Origin: Phycisphaerales bacterium
GTDB lineage: Bacteria; Planctomycetota; Phycisphaerae; UBA1845
Direction of reading: 5' to 3'
Assembly: GCA_020852275.1 (NCBI GenBank)
Contig: JADZBE010000026.1
Coordinates: 52,316 to 116,315 of the forward strand
DNA: 64,000 nucleotides
This document shows, piece after piece, positions 8,215-16,092 of the stretch. Position 1 is the stretch's first letter; each line of letters begins with the position of its first letter. The position numbers were made by a program, and so were the translations under genes. Under the pieces are notes generated by a model. It did no database searches. It was not told the DNA's origin and was given only the letters and a program-made list of their open reading frames with translations.

Positions 8215-8817
8215 CTACGTGTCGGCTGTTAGCTGATCTACAAACCGAGCGCAGAACGGCATCTGTTCACGAACAACCATGACATTCACGGCACCCAGTG
8301 CAGCAAAGGACGCTTTGCCCTTCGTATATTTACCCTTTGACGTGCGCTGGGTTGCTGATCGAAGTGCCTCGAATACTTTCCACCGCTCAACCGCCTCCAA
8401 GTCGGATGCGCTTGGTAAGCGACTCGAAGCAAAGCCCTGGCCATAGAATCGGTCCAGGGACTCGGGGTCTGCAATAAGCCATGATTCCATGCACACGGCC
8501 ATAAAATGAAGGTGTTTCTCAGAAGCATTGGCCGGACGGTCCCAGTTATCCCCGGGTCGGTTGCTTACGTGCTGCCAAACAGAGTTCTCGGAATTGACGC
8601 GATCCTCGGAGTCAACGAGCAACAGATAGGCTCCGCCCGGATTTGCCATCAGGGCAGTGCTTAGCCGTGAGAATGCATCTGCACGACTGCCGCATGCGAC
8701 GAGCTTCGGGCTATGAGGAAGGTTCAACCTCCCGAGGAAGTTTCGAAAACCCTCTCGACATCGAGTGCGGAGATCCTTGCTCTGCCCGCCTCCCTCAAGG
8801 AATATTGTCAAGCTCAA
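8215..8817 (-). CDS. DUF4276 family protein
   Basis: 200 residues beginning MSLTIFLEGGGQSKDLRTRCREGFRNFL, with the acidic LLLVDSEDRV at about residue 70 and CMESWLIADPE near 110. These are the features of DUF4276, a Toprim-like domain with conserved acidic residues (E8, D69/E71 region). It overlaps the upstream AAA ATPase gene by 4 bp (8814-8817), so the two are certainly co-translated. Toprim-type proteins paired with SMC/OLD-like ATPases occur in several predicted defence modules. Nuclease activity is an inference from fold family, not visible directly. Confidence 0.75.
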   Translation of the reverse strand: MSLTIFLEGGGQSKDLRTRCREGFRNFLGRLNLPHSPKLVACGSRADAFSRLSTALMANPGGAYLLLVDSEDRVNSENSVWQHVSNRPGDNWDRPANASEKHLHFMAVCMESWLIADPESLDRFYGQGFASSRLPSASDLEAVERWKVFEALRSATQRTSKGKYTKGKASFAALGAVNVMVVREQMPFCARFVDQLTADT

Positions 8818-9986
8818 AATCGCCGCCCTCCAATTTGCCCGCTGTTCCAGAGTTCACCAAGTTGATACTTTTCCAGCCAAACTTGGAGATTCGCGCGGTT
8901 GAGGCGATTCAGCGTCGTTGCCCCGTCTTGCTTCTCGCAAACGACGATTGATTCCGGTTGATCGCTCAACGCATCGACGAGCTCGTCGGAATGGGTCGTC
9001 ACAATAATCTGCATTCGCTTGCTCGCCTCTTGCAACAAATCGGATAGTGCGGGGATAATGTCCGGATGAAGTCCAAGGTCGGGTTCATCAAGGCAAACCA
9101 CCTTCGGAGGAGAGGGATCCAACAATATCGCCAACAGAGCAAGCCATCGCATCGTGCCATCGGACAGCCGCGTGGCTGGCGTAATCCATTGGTTCTCAGT
9201 CAGGTATATCTGAACGGTGCCGCCCTCGATCCGGACGTCCACGGCTTCAGCGCTGGGATAGAATCGCCTAAGCAAATCCTCCAGTCTCGTTCGCGACTCT
9301 CTGTGCGCCCGCAAACGGTTCAGAATGAGCCCGATATTTGAGCCGTCTTCGAGGAGCGCGCGTGAGGGCAGGTCGGTACGCTGAGGTTGACGCGTGGGCG
9401 ATTTGGGACCGAAGTTAATATCTCGATAGGCACGAATTCCTTCGTAATCGGCTCGAATATGTGCGATCTCAGGATACTCGTCCGGATCGTTCCGCTGGGC
9501 AAGGACCGATCGTTCAGGATCGAGATCTTCGCGGCGCAGTGATCGCTTCGGATTCCGATCGCTTTCGACACCGGCGAACCATGCACGACCGTGCTCGTAG
9601 TGAAAATAAAAGAACGGACGTTGAGCCCGATGATCGGTCTTCTGGGAAGCCTCAATCAATTCATCCTCGACGGTGAACCGCTGAGCCGCTGATCGAAAGT
9701 CGAGACGGTGCCGGAGACACGGAGCGCGCGTCAGATCAATGCCCTCAAGTACAACTTCGATCCGCGCGATCGCGTCAACTGCCGAGCCTTTCCAAATCCA
9801 GTCAATGATTGGCAGTGAAACTTCAGGACCGGCCGCCGGCAACCGGCTCAGAAGATACATCGCCTCCAGTACGTTGGACTTTCCGCAGCCGTTCGGCCCG
9901 ATGAGAACATTCAACGGCCCCAATTCCAAGTTCGTTTCATTTGGGCCAAAGGAGAGCAAGTTACGGAATAGAATCGACTTAAGCAT
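8814..9986 (-). CDS. SMC/OLD-like AAA ATPase of a defence-type module
   Basis: 390 residues from ATG 9986 (MLKSILFRNLLSFGP). Walker A is GPNGCGKSN near residue 30, the ABC-type signature region is RLSDGTMRW (about 290), Walker B is VVCLDEPDLGLHP and the switch His is TTHSDELVDAL. This is the AAA_21/AAA_15 architecture of RloA/OLD-like ATPases without a coiled coil. The upstream ATG at 10061 would overlap the nucleotidyltransferase remnant and is rejected. The gene is coupled by a 4-bp overlap to a DUF4276 gene. Together they look like an ATPase/Toprim antiviral module; its activity is untested. Confidence 0.85.
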   Translation of the reverse strand: MLKSILFRNLLSFGPNETNLELGPLNVLIGPNGCGKSNVLEAMYLLSRLPAAGPEVSLPIIDWIWKGSAVDAIARIEVVLEGIDLTRAPCLRHRLDFRSAAQRFTVEDELIEASQKTDHRAQRPFFYFHYEHGRAWFAGVESDRNPKRSLRREDLDPERSVLAQRNDPDEYPEIAHIRADYEGIRAYRDINFGPKSPTRQPQRTDLPSRALLEDGSNIGLILNRLRAHRESRTRLEDLLRRFYPSAEAVDVRIEGGTVQIYLTENQWITPATRLSDGTMRWLALLAILLDPSPPKVVCLDEPDLGLHPDIIPALSDLLQEASKRMQIIVTTHSDELVDALSDQPESIVVCEKQDGATTLNRLNRANLQVWLEKYQLGELWNSGQIGGRRF

Positions 9987-10125
9987 ACGATTTCTCAAAT
10001 GCCTGAGGGGGTGCCGTTCCGCGGCAGTGGATGGTATACCCCCCGGCCAGCAGGTATTCAACCTTCACCAAGTTCAGCGAACTCAAAAACTCTCTGAAGT
10101 CGGCCGGTAATCGCGGCGTCGTCAT
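9979..10125 (-). pseudogene. N-terminal remnant of a nucleotidyltransferase (DUF6036-like)
   Basis: A 48-codon frame reads DFREFLSSLNLVKVEYLLAGGYTIHCRGTAPP and then stops. The VEYLLxGGYxxxxRG pattern is the start of the MNT-type nucleotidyltransferase fold, whose next element (DLDxxV metal ligands) is missing. It overlaps the end of the small gene at 10058-10288, the usual arrangement for that antitoxin/nucleotidyltransferase pair. The 3' part has been replaced by the AAA ATPase gene at 9986, so the junction marks a recombination point. Confidence 0.55.
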
Positions 10126-10288
10126 GATTGATCTGCCTAAGAAGCTCCGCTGCTTCGAGCCGCTCGTCCGGGGTTCGACCAAGCCAGTACTCGCGCTCGC
10201 CGTCGTCGAGCGTCCCGAACTCGAAGACCCTTCGATCCATCCGCGCGGTGGAAACCTGGTCAACATTTCGCGGACGTTCTTCGCTCAT
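10058..10288 (-). CDS. small protein usually paired with a nucleotidyltransferase
   Basis: 76 residues. The core MDRRVFEFGTLDDGEREYWLGRTPDERLEAAELLRQINH followed by TGRLQRVFEF is a pattern I know from short proteins encoded directly upstream of nucleotidyltransferase-like genes. A start at the internal Met (about 10240) is equally plausible. The partner downstream is truncated, so this copy is probably an orphan of a toxin-antitoxin-like pair. Confidence 0.6.
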   Translation of the reverse strand: MSEERPRNVDQVSTARMDRRVFEFGTLDDGEREYWLGRTPDERLEAAELLRQINHDDAAITGRLQRVFEFAELGEG

Positions 10289-10344
10289 CTTCAGCCATTA
10301 TACCACGAGGCACGAAGGTGGGGAGCGCAGGGCCGGTTCAAGCC

Positions 10345-10530
10345 GGTATCGGCCTCCGTCGGCACGGCCATGCGCACGGCGTCCTCCCCCGCGCGGGCGA
10401 GTTTCTGAATCTCGGCGATGCAGGCGTCGACGTCATGCGTGTAGCCGGCGGTCATGGTCTTAAGCACGATGGGCGCGCCGCCGCCGAGCGGAACGCGATC
10501 GGCGAAGGCGTAGCGGATCCCTGTCGGCAC
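10345..10530 (-). pseudogene. truncated second copy of ispG (N-terminal fragment)
   Basis: The minus-strand frame encodes FADRVPLGGGAPIVLKTMT followed by AGYTHDVDACIAEIQKLARAG, clearly the N-terminus of IspG. By hand count it matches 38 of 54 residues of the complete copy at 6993-8198. Similarity ends at TEADTG; then sequence becomes unrelated and the frame ends at 10291. It is too diverged to be a recent tandem duplicate. It is either the relic of a native copy displaced by a transferred one, or a flank brought in with the defence genes between the two copies. Confidence 0.8.
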
Positions 10531-10559
10531 GCTCTCCGAGCGCTCAATCCTATTCCACC

Positions 10560-11606
10560 CTATTCCACTGGGAAGCGGCTGAACGTCCATGGGACCAATA
10601 GCTCGGCCTTGCGCAAATACGGATTGTCCCAGAGGTTTGGAGCAGCCTCGTTCAACCCGGACGGATAACAGCCCGGAACAAGCATCACGCCAATGAGGTT
10701 TTGGCCCAAGGCGCTTGCGGCATCATCCCAGATCGAGCTCGTTTTCGAGCCGTCTCTACTTGTGTCAGTTGCCCCATACAACACACTCTTGATCTCTTCT
10801 AAATCGGGCAAGTTGGCGAAATCATTAAATGCAATCGCAACTACCAGGCGCTCACAGGACTTGTATCGCCTTACCTTTTCAGCAATGGCGTCTCTTAGCT
10901 TCACCTCCCCGACGTCGCCCGTCCACGCTGCCGACGCCTGTCCGGCGATCACCTGCGCCAGCTTCTCATTACTATTCAGGTCAATCAGGTAAAGCTTGAG
11001 CCTCCAACCTTCTGGTTCGCAATAGTCCCGGCTCCTCGGCACCATTGTGGAGTATCGAGCCTGAGTGAACCAATCATTCAAGAATAACGCGAACTTTCGA
11101 GCGCTCGGATTGGCGTCGGACACTCTGCTTCCAGCCAAACTCAAGCCAACCGCGAATCCTTGCACGGTGATCAACGGTGAGGCCTCCATATTGAGCTGAT
11201 GGATTCTCTTTGCAAGTTTGGAGGTCGCCGATGATTCGCGAATTACGGTGCATTCGACGATAGTGGACAACGAGTTTGCGTTGGTAACTCGAAAATCTGG
11301 TGTCAACCCTTGGTCAATCTGCGGATTCACTTCGATGTCAAAACCAAGGGATCGAAACACTTCATGCACGTAGAGCTCAAAAACGGCTGCTTCGAATGCG
11401 GATTCGTCCTTGGCGGTGAGCCTAGCGTAAAGGTGCTGTTTGGAGGCAGGAGGAAAGTCCTTCCAAAGTCGATTCAGCGTTTCCCGCGCCAAGACGGCGT
11501 GGGCGCGCTCCGAACGTGAGAGGTATTGGAACGGGGTCTCGCCTGGGCAGATCGCGCCCCCGGAGAGAAGTGCAGAACAGAATAATTCAGCGGGAGCGGC
11601 GCTCAT
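10560..11606 (-). CDS. putative PD-(D/E)xK-type nuclease domain protein
   Basis: 348 residues, family not recognised. Around residues 75-115 it reads AAVFELYVHEVFRSLGFDIEVNP, then LTPDFRV, then STIVECTVIRES. The spaced E, PDF and (V)ECT correspond to the core of PD-(D/E)xK nucleases, with Thr where Lys is normal. The C-terminal half has alternating helices and strands without known motifs. The gene overlaps DUF4926 upstream by about 20 bp and is followed by the ispG fragment. The base composition around 10680-11500 is visibly more AT-rich than the neighbours, suggesting transfer. A nuclease role in defence is inferred. Confidence 0.5.
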   Translation of the reverse strand: MSAAPAELFCSALLSGGAICPGETPFQYLSRSERAHAVLARETLNRLWKDFPPASKQHLYARLTAKDESAFEAAVFELYVHEVFRSLGFDIEVNPQIDQGLTPDFRVTNANSLSTIVECTVIRESSATSKLAKRIHQLNMEASPLITVQGFAVGLSLAGSRVSDANPSARKFALFLNDWFTQARYSTMVPRSRDYCEPEGWRLKLYLIDLNSNEKLAQVIAGQASAAWTGDVGEVKLRDAIAEKVRRYKSCERLVVAIAFNDFANLPDLEEIKSVLYGATDTSRDGSKTSSIWDDAASALGQNLIGVMLVPGCYPSGLNEAAPNLWDNPYLRKAELLVPWTFSRFPVE

Positions 11607-11907
11607 GGGAGAATCGGTCCTTCCAAGTGTTTCGCTGGTGGAGATGCGCGTCGTCCATATTGGCGAACCTCTCGGTGGTCGCTCGCGCCGTCAACGACAG
11701 CAAGTTCAACCGCATGAGTTGTGTCGCAGGAATGGCTGCAACAGCCTTGTGCTGGCCCTGCCCAGCAAGAAATTCGACTTCGTAGGTCTTTCCGCGCTTA
11801 TAGCAATGAACGACAGCGCCGAGGTCACCGACGTGAAGTTGTTCAGTGTTGCGGTTCTGCGTCAGCGCGACAACATCGTGCTTCTTGAATATCGCTTCAC
11901 TCCTCAC
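11587..11907 (-). CDS. DUF4926 family protein
   Basis: The core IFKKHDVVALTQNRNTEQLHVGDLGAVVHCYKRGKTYEVEFL is the DUF4926 beta-barrel pattern. These are small proteins found beside toxin-antitoxin-like genes. The start is uncertain: GTG at 11907 is the only normal start that fits the overlap with the upstream gene, but a GAGGAG element precedes an ATA codon exactly where homologues have ATG-TTC. The C-terminal extension (TTERFANMDDAHLHQRN) is unusual for the family and may result from loss of the original stop. Confidence 0.6.
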   Translation of the reverse strand: MRSEAIFKKHDVVALTQNRNTEQLHVGDLGAVVHCYKRGKTYEVEFLAGQGQHKAVAAIPATQLMRLNLLSLTARATTERFANMDDAHLHQRNTWKDRFSHERRSR

Positions 11908-12463
11908 ATTGTGCCGGATCATTGTAGACGGTGTGGGAAAGATCCTCAAATTTCGCTCTCACATAGGGATTCAACCGCGCGCCGAACTCCTTCGGCAGCT
12001 TCAGCACCCGTATCAACTCCTGCACATCCGCCAGATCGCGCAGGCGGCCGGGGTTGGTCATGCCTGATGCCAGCTTGAGCTCGATCAGCGTCGGAAGGTT
12101 GACGTAGCGCACGCCATCCATTTCGTCGATGACGGAGGCCTCCGCGGGATCGGGAAACGACACGGGTTTCGGCTTGCCGTCGCCGGGGAATTGTCCGGTC
12201 ACGATGAACTCGATTCGCACTCCCGTGCGCGTGTCACGCAGGTTCTTGCTGCCTTCAAACGGAGGCACATAGCCCGTTCCCTCCAGCTTCTCATGAATCG
12301 CTCTCAGGCCCTCAGGCGTGACCAGCAGATCCACGTCCACCGTCGTCCGCAGGTAACCGTGCGCCACCAGCGCCATACCCCCGACAACCGCGTGTGGGAT
12401 ACCGAGTTCCGTAAGGCGGCGCGTGATCTCCGTCAGCGTCTGATGCACCGGGTCGTCGCGCAT
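11897..12463 (-). CDS. MNT-type nucleotidyltransferase-fold protein
   Basis: 188 residues from ATG 12463 (MRDDPVHQTLTEITRRL). The pattern IPHAVVGGMALVAHGYLRTTVDVDLLV provides the GG(M/F)AxxxxG...T.DVDL nucleotidyltransferase signature with two metal-binding Asp. Further on are RIEFIVTGQFPGDGKPKPVSFP and LIELKLASGMTNPGRLRDLADVQELI, typical of planctomycete members annotated as nucleotidyl transferase AbiEii-like. The frame stays open upstream of 12463 to about 12646, so a longer protein is possible. It probably forms a toxin-antitoxin-like operon with the DUF4926 gene that overlaps its end. Confidence 0.7.
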   Translation of the reverse strand: MRDDPVHQTLTEITRRLTELGIPHAVVGGMALVAHGYLRTTVDVDLLVTPEGLRAIHEKLEGTGYVPPFEGSKNLRDTRTGVRIEFIVTGQFPGDGKPKPVSFPDPAEASVIDEMDGVRYVNLPTLIELKLASGMTNPGRLRDLADVQELIRVLKLPKEFGARLNPYVRAKFEDLSHTVYNDPAQCEE

Positions 12464-12676
12464 GAAGAACTTCCCGGCCTGGCGGATGGCAACGTTTCCG
12501 CCGCTCCTTGTCTGTTCATCGAAGCTGCTCACCGCCAGATTGTATCCGACCGGCCTCCGCCGCGCGAAGGGGCGAATTAAATGGGCCGCTTCGCCGCGGC
12601 GATTTCGCTCAGCCCGACCGGGCGAATTCCGCTCCGCCAGCCTCACCGATGGCAGGCGATGGAGGGCCGTACCGGC

Positions 12677-13474
12677 TCAGCGGTCATGCTCGCCCACGTA
12701 GGCGCACATGCCCATGCGCGGCGAATTGACGATGGGCATCATGAACTCATGACCGCACTGGTGCTTGCGGCCGCACTGGCTGCAATACCAGGCCGGTTCG
12801 TTCCAACCGCATTGCGGGCATAACTTCACCGCCTCGGCGCCGCAATTCACGCAATCAAACCGGTGAGGATCGTTGCGCGCCAGCAGGAGGATGGTCTTGG
12901 GATCGTGTCGAGCTCGGCGCCGCCTTTTGCCGGCGATGCGCAGGCGCGGCCCGTCTGATGCCGCTCGCGAGGATGCGGCGCCGGCTGATAAAGCGCCCGA
13001 TGAGGCCGTGCGGCGCGACGCAGCGCCCGGTGAAGCATCGCCCGACGAGGCAGCGCCGGTTGATGCCGTGCCCGAAGACGATCCGCGCGATGACAACGCG
13101 TGCGAAGACGAAACCGCCGGCCAGCAACCGGCGACCTTCAGCTCCAGTTCCGTCGTGGTGCCCATGTCGTATTCATGCTGGAACGCCTCCCCCTGCGCGA
13201 GCACGTCCCCGACGGCCACATCCATCGACTCGTCGCCGAAATCGTCGAAGATGCCGGCCAGGGAGCCGGCAAGCATCTGGTCCGGCCCGGCGGAGCTGTA
13301 CCGCGTCCTCCGGATCTCGAATTGGCTCATGTGTCCGCAGCACTCCAGCCAGATGGCGCGCAGAAAGCCGTCCAAGGCTTCCAACGAAGTGTCCACCGGC
13401 ACGCCCAGGTGCAGCCAGTAGTCGCCCCAGCCCCAACCCTTGACGACGATGTAAAAGAGGTCGCACCGCGCGGG
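12677..13474 (-). pseudogene. pRiA4b ORF-3-like protein with C-terminal zinc ribbons, 3' part split by TAG
   Basis: The frame upstream of the first usable start (GTG 13402) encodes CDLFYIVVKGWGWGDYWLHLGVPVD, clearly part of the same domain. It is cut from the gene at 13475 by a single TAG at 13475-13477. The domain continues with LEALDGFLRAIWLECCGH and FQHEYDMGTTTELELKV, the pRiA4b ORF-3 fold (PF07929-like). A serine/alanine/glycine repeat stretch follows, then FDCVNCG, CPQCGWNEPAWYCSQCG, CGHE zinc-binding motifs. Homologues have an N-terminal zinc finger joined without interruption. Either the gene is broken, or translation restarts at GTG 13402. Confidence 0.65.
12950..13085. repeat. degenerate 15-18 bp repeat inside a coding region
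   Basis: Reiterated units close to GATGCNGCGCCCG(A/G)TGA on the plus strand encode the low-complexity SSGTASTGAASSGDASPGAA linker of the minus-strand protein. The units keep the frame. The linker separates the pRiA4b-like domain from the zinc ribbons. Confidence 0.6.
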
Positions 13475-13912
13475 CTAGCCCGGCGGCGGATTCTTCGGGT
13501 AGCAGGAGCGCACATGCCGGGTCATGGCCCTGCCGGAAAACCGCTGCCCGCACAGCAGGCAGGCGCCTTCAGACTTTGCTTGTTCCGTTTTCATGCTTGG
13601 TTCTCGCTTTGTGGAGTGATGCGCGGGCGGGCGGTCGCGCGATCCCCTGTTGGGATCATGGCGGCTGTCGTCGTCCCCGGAATCGCGAAACTCCTTGGAT
13701 CGCTGGATCAGCCAAACCGCCAACCTCTTTGTTCGTTGTGTCAGCGCCAGCAAGGTCGCCAGCAGCACGACCTGAACCCACCGCGGCAGCAGCGGCACAT
13801 AATAGAGGTACACGACCCACATGAACGCCATCAGCGCCAGTCCGAGGAGTACGCCGATGGCGACCGCCCGGACGAATCGGCGCCATCCCACTCTTGCGGT
13901 CTTGATTCTCAT
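13475..13912 (-). CDS. two-TM membrane segment followed by a zinc-finger region
   Basis: From ATG 13912 the frame encodes MRIKTARVGWRRFVRAVAIG, two transmembrane segments (about residues 12-37 and 46-60), then a charged linker, then at residue 107 MKTEQAKSEGACLLCGQRFSGRAMTRHV. The last part is a C2H2-like finger that, with the frame below the TAG at 13475, forms one known domain architecture. The membrane segment and the finger may be two genes fused by loss of a stop, with a start at ATG 13594 for the second. I cannot decide between them; neither ATG has a strong ribosome-binding site. Confidence 0.45.
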   Translation of the reverse strand: MRIKTARVGWRRFVRAVAIGVLLGLALMAFMWVVYLYYVPLLPRWVQVVLLATLLALTQRTKRLAVWLIQRSKEFRDSGDDDSRHDPNRGSRDRPPAHHSTKREPSMKTEQAKSEGACLLCGQRFSGRAMTRHVRSCYPKNPPPG

Positions 13913-13941
13913 GGCTGACAGCGCTGGGCGAGAGCCAACAC

Positions 13942-14046
13942 TCGTCATTCCCGCGCAGGCGGGAATCCAGTCTGTTGCATGTGACGTGGCAGGAATTCAC
14001 CGGTTCCTCGGGGCGAACCGGACCCCCGCCTGCGCGGGGGTGACGG
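13942..14046. repeat. REP-D palindromes (two copies)
   Basis: CGTCATTCCCGCGCAGGCGGG at 13942 and its inverted relative CCCCCGCCTGCGCGGGGGTGA at about 14022 lie between two minus-strand genes. The same element recurs at six other places in this window, always between genes and often as inverted pairs, the layout of REP/BIME sequences. Confidence 0.8.
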
Positions 14047-14081
14047 GTCTCAAGTCCGGTTGCGAGTTCCGCCACGCTCGC

Positions 14082-15821
14082 TCACGCCGCAACCGCCTCC
14101 GCCCCGCGCGGTCCTCCCGTTGAACCCACAAACACCAGCACCGCGTCCACCAGCATGAGCATCGCCAGACCGACAAGCACGACGGCCACCACGCCCACCG
14201 TCGTCAGCGATCCGAAGGCGAACCCCTGCATCGCCCACGGCGTCAGCTCGCGCCGGATGATGCGCACCAGCGCCCACGTGCTCATCACATACATGATCAC
14301 CGTCGGAAGCCCGCAAAGCAGAAAAACCCACTTCTGCCGCCGCGTCTGCCACAGCCACACCGTCACGCCGATCAGCGTCAGCGCCGCCAGAAGCTGATTG
14401 CTGGCGCCGAAGAGTTCCCAAAACACTTTCCACGCCGGAACGGTTTTGCCGGAGGCGTCGACGGTCTGCCGGATGAGGAACGGGATCGGCGCGCCCACCG
14501 TCACGACCGTGGCGAAGACCTTCCCGCCCCGGCCCCGCCATCCGGTCAGCTCTTCCACAATGTACCGCCCCAGCCGCGTGCAGACGTCGAGCGTATCGTA
14601 CACAAATGTGGTAAACGCCATCAGCGCGAACGACGTGGCGAACGCCAGCGGAACGCCGAAGACGTTGAGAAAACTGCCGATGCCCGTGGCATACAGAAAA
14701 TTGGGATCCTTCTTCAGCAGTGGATCGCCGTGTGCCAGCCGCATGACACACGCCAGCGAGATCACCGCGACCATCCCCTCCATCAGCATCGCGCCATACC
14801 CCACCAGCTTCGCGTCCGTTTCCTTGCGAAGCTGCTTGGAGGTCGTGCCCGAGGCCACGATCGAGTGGAACCCGGAGCAGGCGCCGCACGCGATGGTGAT
14901 GAAGAGCATGGGCAGCAGGGGCTTTCCCGCCGTCGCCTCCCAACCCGTGAAGCTCGGATACGCGATCGGCTCGTGCGCGAGAATCAGCCCTAGCGCCCCG
15001 CCCACCAGCGACACGAACAGGAAGTACCCGCCGAGGTGCCCGCGCGGCTGAAGCAGGCACCACATCGGCACGAGCGAGGCGACGAAGCAGTAGCCCAGGA
15101 TCAGGAGGTTCCAGACTTTGCGAGAATCCAGCTGCGACACTCCCAGTTGTTCCGCGAGATTCAGCGGCAGCTTCTGCCCGGCCCAGATCGCCAGCCCCAC
15201 CAGCGGAAGGAAGATCAGCGTCGCCCAGTTCAGGCGCAGCTTTGTGTAACGCAACAGCAGGCCCATGAGGACGGGCAGGATGAGGTAAAGGACGGACGAC
15301 GTGGCGATGCCCCCACCGGTGACAACCTGGTCGTTCTCCAGCGTGACATCGCCGACGAAGGACGACGCCGTGATGTCGGTGAAGGCCACGATGATGTAGT
15401 CCAGCGCCAGCCAGACGAAGATCATGAACAGCACATACGACCGGCGGCTCATGTGCTCGCGCACGACCTCGGCGATGGAGCGCGCCTTGTGGCGGATGGA
15501 CGCCGTCAGCGAAGTGATGTCGTGTACGCCGCCGATGAAGATCGATCCCACCAGGATCCACGCCAGCGCCGGCAGCCAGCCGAACATCACCCCCGCCAAG
15601 ATCGGCCCGACGATCGGCCCGGCCGCGGCGATGGCCGAGAAATGCTGGCTCAGCAGGGTCTTCGACTCGATCGGCGCATAGTCCACGTCGTCGCGCAGCG
15701 CCACGGCGGGCGTGCGCGCGTCCGGATCCAGCCGCAACAGCCGCGCCAGCAAGCGCCCCATCGTGACGTAGGCCGTGACGAGCACGACCGCGGAGAGAAT
15801 GACGATGTGCAGCAGAGTCAT
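14082..15821 (-). CDS. cstA: carbon starvation protein CstA family transporter
   Basis: 579 residues with about 14-16 hydrophobic segments. Conserved CstA parts include AAAGPIVGPILAG near the N-terminus, IFIGGVHD, IACGACSGFHSIVASGTTSKQL in the middle and FGASNQLLAALTL near the C-terminus. The ATG at 15821 follows GGAGGCGGGTC. CstA proteins are peptide or pyruvate importers induced on carbon limitation. The GPI/GACSGFH elements are intact, so it should be functional. It is transcribed alone, with a 260-bp gap upstream that could hold its promoter. Confidence 0.95.
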   Translation of the reverse strand: MTLLHIVILSAVVLVTAYVTMGRLLARLLRLDPDARTPAVALRDDVDYAPIESKTLLSQHFSAIAAAGPIVGPILAGVMFGWLPALAWILVGSIFIGGVHDITSLTASIRHKARSIAEVVREHMSRRSYVLFMIFVWLALDYIIVAFTDITASSFVGDVTLENDQVVTGGGIATSSVLYLILPVLMGLLLRYTKLRLNWATLIFLPLVGLAIWAGQKLPLNLAEQLGVSQLDSRKVWNLLILGYCFVASLVPMWCLLQPRGHLGGYFLFVSLVGGALGLILAHEPIAYPSFTGWEATAGKPLLPMLFITIACGACSGFHSIVASGTTSKQLRKETDAKLVGYGAMLMEGMVAVISLACVMRLAHGDPLLKKDPNFLYATGIGSFLNVFGVPLAFATSFALMAFTTFVYDTLDVCTRLGRYIVEELTGWRGRGGKVFATVVTVGAPIPFLIRQTVDASGKTVPAWKVFWELFGASNQLLAALTLIGVTVWLWQTRRQKWVFLLCGLPTVIMYVMSTWALVRIIRRELTPWAMQGFAFGSLTTVGVVAVVLVGLAMLMLVDAVLVFVGSTGGPRGAEAVAA

Positions 15822-15963
15822 GACCCGCCTCCCGGTCGAGGATAATGCCGTTAGCGTCGGGAGGATACCGTCCCGGGCGGGCGCGCTAACAGTCGCGCAC
15901 TTGCGCGGCCTTCAGTCCGGCGTCGGCCTTCGCGGAGTGGGAAGAACCCGGACGGGCGTGGGT

Positions 15964-15986
15964 GCGCCCCGCGAGAGGCGGGGCGC
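15964..15986. terminator. GC hairpin in the cstA upstream gap
   Basis: GCGCCCCGC, a GAGAG loop and GCGGGGCGC form a perfect 9-bp stem. No T-run follows on either strand, so it may be a repeat-type hairpin or a regulatory structure in the cstA leader rather than a true terminator. Confidence 0.35.
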
Positions 15987-16092
15987 CGCCTTCTAACCCG
16001 CTCCGCTTGGGCTGCATTCGGGGTCGTGATCGCGCCTCCTGTTTCCCGTAAAGCTTGAGTCCTTGGCGGGACCCCGGTATCTCTTCTTCCCC

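Noticed and set aside
15964..15986. True intrinsic terminator upstream of cstA
   Set aside because: The stem is perfect but no T-run follows on either strand; kept only as a hairpin of low confidence.
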